Source: Aliikangiella sp965214955
Lineage (GTDB): Bacteria; Pseudomonadota; Gammaproteobacteria; Enterobacterales; Kangiellaceae
DNA: 64,000 nucleotides
Reading direction: 5' to 3'
Assembly: GCA_965214955.1 (NCBI GenBank)
Contig: CBDCCU010000007.1
Coordinates: forward strand, 169,776 to 233,775
Made by a program: the position numbers and the translations under genes. The notes under the pieces were generated by a model. That model had not been told where the DNA came from. It was given only the letters and a program-made list of their open reading frames with translations, and did no database searches. Shown here in pieces: positions 60,701 to 64,000 of this stretch. Every line of letters begins with the position of its first letter. Within the stretch, counting starts at the first letter, position 1.

Positions 60701-62181
60701 GTTCCATTTCCCCAAAAACTGCTGTCTGTCGAGGTAATAACTAGTCGTTGCCCGTCTAAGCATAGTGCATCTTCTTGATTAAGTTGAATCCCTTTGATAT
60801 ATCCATCTAAGGCTCTTGTTTTACGACATCTAGCAATACTTGAGAATCCATTAATGTTCCAACCTACACCTAACATACTATTGTTATTTTGACTGCTATA
60901 TTCAACTGAAATATTTGGAGTTAATCCTGCTATACCACTTGGAACTTCAACAGGAATAATATATGTAGCTCCACCACTTGCATTAGTTTTATATTCGCCA
61001 TTAATACTGCCTACACTTGTGGATGACATATCCTCTGTAGGAAATGGTTCAACATGCGGCTCTGTTGTTATAACTACAATCTCATTTTCCAGACTAGTAA
61101 CAACTCCGCCATTAAGATAGGCAACATTATCATCGTTTGCTAAGTCACGAGCATATAGATTTATTTGACCGCCACTTATAACTAAGTCAAAACTTTCAGC
61201 ACTCCAATCAATATTTAAATAACCATTATTTAACGTTTGAACTAACCCACCACTACTATTTAAAATATAAGAGGTAGAACCTTTAGTTTTACCTTGTAAG
61301 AAAATTTCATCAAAACCATCACCAGTTAAATCTCCAATGATAACTTCATAATCAGCAGGGTTTGCATCAAACTCAAAAGCAGAGTAACTCGCATTTTTTG
61401 AAGAATCCCAAGACACTATTGCATTATTTATTTTAGGAAAAGTCACAATAGGCGTAATAATATCGCCATGAAGTAAAATAATATTTTTATTGCCTAGCAA
61501 TAACAGCTCATCACCTGGGTTGCTATTAAAATTCCCCGTATAAGCGCCATAGCTTTCTTGACTCCAATCTTCAATTGCTGGAATCTGAGGGTGTGTTGGA
61601 CTCCAGTTTCTATGAAAATTACTAATATATTGAGAGTTTAATTGTTGCGGAAAAAGACCAGACTGAGACGTTTTTAAAATAGGCTGAACAAAAATATCAT
61701 TTGAATTATTACCATCAAAATCACCAACTATTTCTTTATGAGTTGAAGTTGTCCAGTTAAAAGGCGCGACATATTCATCATAACTAATATTAACACCAGC
61801 ACCCGCTTGCATTTCACCTAAAGGAGTTCTTACTTCAAAAAAATGAAGACCTGTTTCAACAGATAAAGTTATGCTCCCATTTTCTCCACATCCTTTAGAC
61901 ACATTATTTTTATAAAGACATGGCTCCACGCTTCCAGATAAAGTGAGTGTGTTAGTAGAACGTTCTTCAAAGTCGCCACCAGGAATAACATCAGGCCCAC
62001 CATCACTAGAATGACCATGCCATGTAACCGTTATATCACAGGTAGTTTGAGAAGACTGTTGCGGCACTTCACAAGTGGTTGCCGTAACAAAAGCAGTAGC
62101 CGCAATAACTTCGTTATTAATACTAAATACAGCACCAATAAAAAACAGTGCACTCCATAAACTTCTCATAGTATTCCCCAA
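54760..62181 (-). CDS. Sec-exported SpvB/VCBS/RHS-repeat toxin
   Basis: 2473 residues. Signal peptide about 1-28 (VIA-ATAF). FG-GAP-like repeats at about 140-340; SpvB domain near 390-460 (GSINGEYKTNASGGATYIIPVEVPSGIAGLTPNISVEYSSQN); calcium-type DxDGDG VCBS repeats to about 1110; many YD repeats (about 1380-2100); RHS core ending NRYSYVLNNPLSYTDPTGY near 2217. The last 256 residues are the variable tip, with a hydrophobic stretch (about 2290-2320) and a C-terminal ~107-residue domain (FYSVYHRRESPTQ...YAAIPVFLYKNTQ) that I cannot assign. The RHS shell would enclose and cleave off the tip. B1 and B2 lie upstream in the same direction. Confidence 0.93.
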   Translation of the reverse strand: MGNTMRSLWSALFFIGAVFSINNEVIAATAFVTATTCEVPQQSSQTTCDITVTWHGHSSDGGPDVIPGGDFEERSTNTLTLSGSVEPCLYKNNVSKGCGENGSITLSVETGLHFFEVRTPLGEMQAGAGVNISYDEYVAPFNWTTSTHKEIVGDFDGNNSNDIFVQPILKTSQSGLFPQQLNSQYISNFHRNWSPTHPQIPAIEDWSQESYGAYTGNFNSNPGDELLLLGNKNIILLHGDIITPIVTFPKINNAIVSWDSSKNASYSAFEFDANPADYEVIIGDLTGDGFDEIFLQGKTKGSTSYILNSSGGLVQTLNNGYLNIDWSAESFDLVISGGQINLYARDLANDDNVAYLNGGVVTSLENEIVVITTEPHVEPFPTEDMSSTSVGSINGEYKTNASGGATYIIPVEVPSGIAGLTPNISVEYSSQNNNSMLGVGWNINGFSSIARCRKTRALDGYIKGIQLNQEDALCLDGQRLVITSTDSSFWGNGTEFHTKIESNQKITSISSGYGNFYFTVHKPDGKIYTYGSEPNASHKIGTVTYRWFLSKIEDRYGNTINFSYEGANNQEKRISKVEYADYSITFVYESRNDISQRYLLGQSFRNTQRLSDIRVHHNAVEINHYNINYIYSDFSNRSLVNSIERCTSESGICLPVTSFEYSEPELSYQETVNQALNLGANTKIFSAYPLDIDGDGSSEIAVAYCDTSDGKGYLKFIDYSNSSINISPTSIIAGVSYGYSNYTGHCQDRYRINVQIGDFDNNSVDDIFAGGHIYYYQKDGSRTVKPQSLSSHWEKFVQDIDGDGWLDLIEDNGFSLNQRDSSTRFAQKYELFPNSYEKRELKQAIEEYEKLPDTSNYRFLNHYDFYSFLDAKSGFRRPIDINGDGQLDFARTYYHETCLLDDPHNASCDEGFTGVGVFKGWIVDGVDFGIGFDGSPVQYLSESHFRPYQLQREKNGEWGFSVTNQEIDPSIDLLLSQTDERHETPNIYMGDLNGDGLTDLFTDGRTHVSTGTRFITKSSNGISNIFEKEAVRYLDLNGDGNADRVGAWLNNTSGNAKGFYVQLSDGEQFGDRKFLFSSSWDHMRKRIPIWVDLGGNGILDSVLIDIDTKTIIIHEDDNPQYKAEDLLVRVINGVNNQVDIEYKPLTDSNVYSPLDGVDLDSGGIYGTAITNIVSPIPVVSSVYKDSSLSVYGVKSRQHFTYSYEGLRHQAGRGSLGFKRMRVKDELKGFTTEREYRQDYPFTGRLIKEERKYNGELVYSREVTDFTYLYLNEAKTVFIADKTVRESKYQFDVFQGNVLQQSQKVFDITTTSTYKSFSNSYANLAKKVVVSSDSISHTMQTREISFKYDDEDVTSWLIGKVTNQLQKFNREENLFSLPEIVQEIEYTYGDNGEVESKVIEPNGDQSSYLKQHYSYDAYGANTQKTDCSLHFKDLCSAINIPDTNDDNTKIFRRIRFTPNDSRTVIVKVENLMFTEFEMTSYDSWGRPLSRKDENGVVHEYRYDGFGQEYFSRTSTGSFIKSTKQLCSSIADCPQNAYMRLVTETNDNSISYKYFDHIGQEVRESVKLLTGKLSHTDTVYDVFGRVLTVSEPYIKNNDVKETSYTYDDFDRPINIVMPDGLITVLEVDFGEYAKTVSGSFSGSIGSWSTYINQVVVEKKNASGELISITDNNSNKVSYSYDAIGNPLTLKGVDSHLIVNTYDNLGRRLSINDPDKGLWQTQYNALGETIQITAPGSIITTNHYDNVGRNIKRNISNQGNDEVSHFSFSGVHLDAEWVVGGPRYDYTYDDFGRVSSSKLNIDNYIFSSENLYDSYGRLFKAFDASGNNRGLRYQYKNGYLYKTFEAKNGSLYFRADDMDARGNVVEFIQGNGIKTIKKYNNTNGALSRILTGSSGMVQNLYYEFDGLGNLRARQDSNQVSPYNDSIPMYEVFSYDELNRLETSSISGTQLLSVTYSGNGNIATKTGMAGSYAYGNNQAVCNSSIVPGPHAVTSIGSNYYCYDERGNQLSSYNDSTLQRSVTYSAFDKPTYIQSPKGTTSFLYDNNHHRVKRTDVKDGETVVTYYVGSVEVESKSAGGFGYKRFIDDVAIQTIQSNGSSELVYVHQDHLGSADVITYSNGTVKQRLSFSAFGERRNPEVWSDVILESELLNILDITKKGFTGHEQVDHAGIIHMNGRIYDPVSGRFMQADPIIQEVKNSQNLNRYSYVLNNPLSYTDPTGYMYNGHIDIVEKLSKDNQIDILKNEIDEVQNLGEQSQQVGSLNRKALEGKQHSTSQVNSVITADAPAASSTPSISVGNFVKAVSRSLLKGGPIASAIIGALTPSKVADATITDAEREAAITNYIVQNTSEKELSAKLTEARVASKSNEKNFYSVYHRRESPTQTVADSILQTVSQSIWGSSGRMNFEPVVRAFVGPLPAGVPGVEFVTKVTPTSVSPAPGGQWALWYQSSPGVQSRKSGDYAAIPVFLYKNTQVFRE

Positions 62182-62221
62182 AACTAATTTTACTTTTTAC
62201 TTTTTTAAATCAAACTATTAA

Positions 62222-62572
62222 CTACACTTCAGCAGGCAGCAAATTAATGGCATTAATGTCTTCACCATCACCCCATCGCGTGCAAGTACCTGTTCCTGTA
62301 ATTGATATTTTTCTACCAGCAGCATGTGCGGCAAGCAACATAGAATATTGCTTTTTTCCTACTTCGGAGTTTTCGTCTTTAATCATCCAATAGGGATTGG
62401 CAGCACAATCAGGTTTATCACTAGGTGTTGCAGAATCTAAATAAAGATAGGTTAATCCATCACTTGCTCGAACAATCAGGTTTTTAACCTTGCCTGTTTG
62501 CTTACTTGCGCTTGCAAGGTTTGGAAGACTTAAAGCCAGTAAAATAACAAAAAGTTGAACTAATGTTTTCAT
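62222..62572 (-). CDS. Small exported protein, RHS-linked paralog B1
   Basis: 116 residues, signal peptide about 1-22 (ASAS-KQTG). KQTGKVKNLIVRASDGLTYLYLDS, a Cys in KPDCAANPYW, the helix KKQYSMLLAAHAAGRKISITG, then Cys in GTCTRWGDGEDINAINLL. Same family as the eight-gene array 16 kb away. 40 bp upstream of the RHS start, probably one operon. Confidence 0.85.
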   Translation of the reverse strand: MKTLVQLFVILLALSLPNLASASKQTGKVKNLIVRASDGLTYLYLDSATPSDKPDCAANPYWMIKDENSEVGKKQYSMLLAAHAAGRKISITGTGTCTRWGDGEDINAINLLPAEV

Positions 62573-62612
62573 AGTAAATCCTTTTATATCAATTTTTAGA
62601 GTTGATTAAAAT

Positions 62613-62948
62613 TTATCCTACTCGATGCACTCGAATGTAAGTGTGAGCGCAATCACCTTCAGCATCATAACCAATATTCACATTTTCTTTTGTGGTATAA
62701 GCAGTCATTAACCTTGTTAGCAACATTTGCTGTCTTTCGTGTGGAACACTAGAATCTATAACAAAGTACTTCGGATTACAGCTAGGATGAGATGTTGGCT
62801 GGTTTTTAAGCCTAAAATAAATATAGTCTCCATCGGTATAGACATAAACACCCTCTAAAACACCACGCATATTAGCGTTATGCTGTGCAAAAGCTGAATA
62901 GGAAAGAATGGTAAAACAAAGTGCGAGAATGAGCTTGATCATGGTCAA
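62613..62948 (-). CDS. Small exported protein, RHS-linked paralog B2
   Basis: 111 residues, signal peptide about 1-21 (AFA-QHNA). VLEGVYVYTDGDYIYFRLKNQ, Cys in HPSCNPKYF, helix LLTRLMTAYTTKENVNIGY, Cys in GDCAHTYIRVHRV. First gene of the B2-B1-RHS-immunity run; 40 bp ahead of B1. 148 bp of leader separate it from tadA; no promoter is clear. Confidence 0.85.
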   Translation of the reverse strand: MTMIKLILALCFTILSYSAFAQHNANMRGVLEGVYVYTDGDYIYFRLKNQPTSHPSCNPKYFVIDSSVPHERQQMLLTRLMTAYTTKENVNIGYDAEGDCAHTYIRVHRVG

Positions 62949-63096
62949 TATCTCCTTATATTGTTGTTGATGTTTAGGCCAACCGATTAAAATGTTCAGT
63001 TTTTTCTAAAGCGACCTTTTCAAGTTATTAGGTCAACTTAATCGATTAGAGAGGCGCGGGATAATAAACGAAATGTTTTCAGTTATCTAGCATTAA

Positions 63097-63588
63097 TTAC
63101 TTTAAATTTATTTTTTTGTTTTTTTCTCTTCTTGACCTAAAAAATCGCTTTAACCGCTGTGAACTTTCTTCTTGCATTATCCCTGAAATAATCTCTATTT
63201 GGTGATTATGTCCTGAATGTTGCAGTAGTTGATATAAGCTCCCTGCGGCACCTGTTCTGGGCTCGAAGGCGGCAAATACAAGGGTTTTAACTCTGGCGTG
63301 AACCATTGCCATGGCGCACATGGCGCAAGGCTCTAGGGTGACATAAAGAGTGGTATCGACTAAACGGTAGTTTTGCAGTGATTGCCCGGCTTGTCTTAGG
63401 GCAATAATTTCGGCATGAGCGCTGGGATCGTGATTGGCGATAGGCTGATTAAAACCTTGTCCGATAACTTGATTATCTTTAACTAAAATCGCACCAACAG
63501 GTACTTCACCTAGGCTTTCGGCTTGATCAGCAAGTTTAAGCGCTTGCTCCATCCAATATTGGTGGCTAAAACTTGCTGGTTGAGTCAT
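63097..63588 (-). CDS. tadA: tRNA-specific adenosine deaminase
   Basis: 163 residues. Zinc deaminase motifs HAEIIALRQAG and PCAMCAMAMVHARVKTLVFAA. It converts A34 to inosine in tRNA-Arg(ACG). The C-terminus is basic (RRFFRSRREKNKK). It sits 20 bp behind guaA, a common gammaproteobacterial neighbourhood. Confidence 0.96.
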   Translation of the reverse strand: MTQPASFSHQYWMEQALKLADQAESLGEVPVGAILVKDNQVIGQGFNQPIANHDPSAHAEIIALRQAGQSLQNYRLVDTTLYVTLEPCAMCAMAMVHARVKTLVFAAFEPRTGAAGSLYQLLQHSGHNHQIEIISGIMQEESSQRLKRFFRSRREKNKKINLK

Positions 63589-63608
63589 AGGATAATTTAA
63601 TTAAGGTT

Positions 63609-64000
63609 TTATTCCCATTCAATGGTGGCAGGCGGTTTACCCGAAATATCATAAGTTACACGGCTTATGCCGTCTACTTCGTTAATAATTCGGTTTGATA
63701 CTGTGCCTAATAAGTCATAGGGTAAATGTGCCCAATGAGCGGTCATAAAGTCGATGGTTTCTACCGCTCTTATGGCAACCACATAATCGTACTTTCTACC
63801 ATCGCCCATGACACCAACCGAGCGTACGGGTAAAAATACAGTAAAGGCTTGGCTGACTTTATGGTAATAGCCCGACTTGTGAAGCTCTTCGATAAAAATA
63901 GCATCGGCTTTACGCAATAAGTCACAATAACTCTTTTTTACTTCGCCTAAAACTCTTACCCCTAAACCTGGTCCTGGGAATGGATGACGATAAAGCATAT
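63609..64000 (-). CDS. guaA: GMP synthase, C-terminal part (cut by window edge)
   Basis: The last 130 codons of GuaA: RHPFPGPGLGVRVLGEV, RSVGVMGDGRKYDYVVAIRAVETIDFMTAHWAHLPYDLL and the C-terminus SGKPPATIEWE. This is the dimerisation domain of GMP synthetase, which turns XMP into GMP. The start lies beyond the window. Confidence 0.98.
   Translation of the reverse strand, partial: MLYRHPFPGPGLGVRVLGEVKKSYCDLLRKADAIFIEELHKSGYYHKVSQAFTVFLPVRSVGVMGDGRKYDYVVAIRAVETIDFMTAHWAHLPYDLLGTVSNRIINEVDGISRVTYDISGKPPATIEWE

Overview
The window is chromosomal DNA from an AT-rich gammaproteobacterium. The evidence is the gene order thrS-infC-rpmI-rplT-pheS-pheT, the AUU start of infC, an FNR with four cysteines, cmoA-cmoB, trhP (yegQ type), ccoS, an E. 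coli-like Moco riboswitch, and tadA next to guaA. A marine Kangiella-like or other oceanospirillalean lineage would fit, but that is a guess from gene content. No rRNA or tRNA gene and no CRISPR array was seen.

Layout. 0-6 kb: translation block on the minus strand, with four copies plus of a 125-bp hairpin repeat inserted between pheS and pheT. 6-13.7 kb: a uracil-DNA-glycosylase-like gene, an SLC13 permease beside a fused sat/cysC gene (sulfate activation), VanZ and FemAB-like genes, and a DUF445 gene cut in two by a 262-bp MITE whose second copy lies at 6.0 kb. 13.7-17.3 kb: Yip1, ccoS, DUF2057, a SafE-like copper/cytochrome assembly gene and trhP. 17.3-25.5 kb: an anaerobic block with a porin behind a perfect FNR box, a Moco riboswitch ahead of moaA-moeA, mobA, fnr, hemN behind a second FNR box, and a Bax-like glucosaminidase. 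26-34 kb: TetR, pepE, cmoAB, a catalytically degenerate HD-GYP protein, DUF885, moaB and suhB. 34-41 kb: a complete iscR-sufBCDSATE operon with an IscR-type site. 41-43.3 kb: an acetyltransferase, an AraC remnant and hemolysin III.

43.3-63 kb is the accessory region. A Sec-exported 2473-residue SpvB/VCBS/RHS toxin gene has an immunity gene two bases behind it and two small exported paralogs in front. Eight more paralogs of that small family lie in a minus-strand array at 43.3-46.4 kb. Between the toxin and the array sits a foreign segment with a second toxin tip (M15 peptidase-like) and its exported immunity protein, an 80-residue protein gene, a structured non-coding stretch with a double XerC/XerD-like core site, a tyrosine recombinase translationally coupled to a CHC2/Toprim primase-ATPase, and a divergent XRE regulator. 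A ~155-bp repeat lies behind each toxin/immunity pair, three copies in all, and brackets the segment. The simplest reading is one ancestral cluster (small exported proteins, RHS toxin, immunity, small exported proteins) that took in a recombinase-primase element and a spare toxin cassette. The window ends in tadA and the 3' part of guaA.
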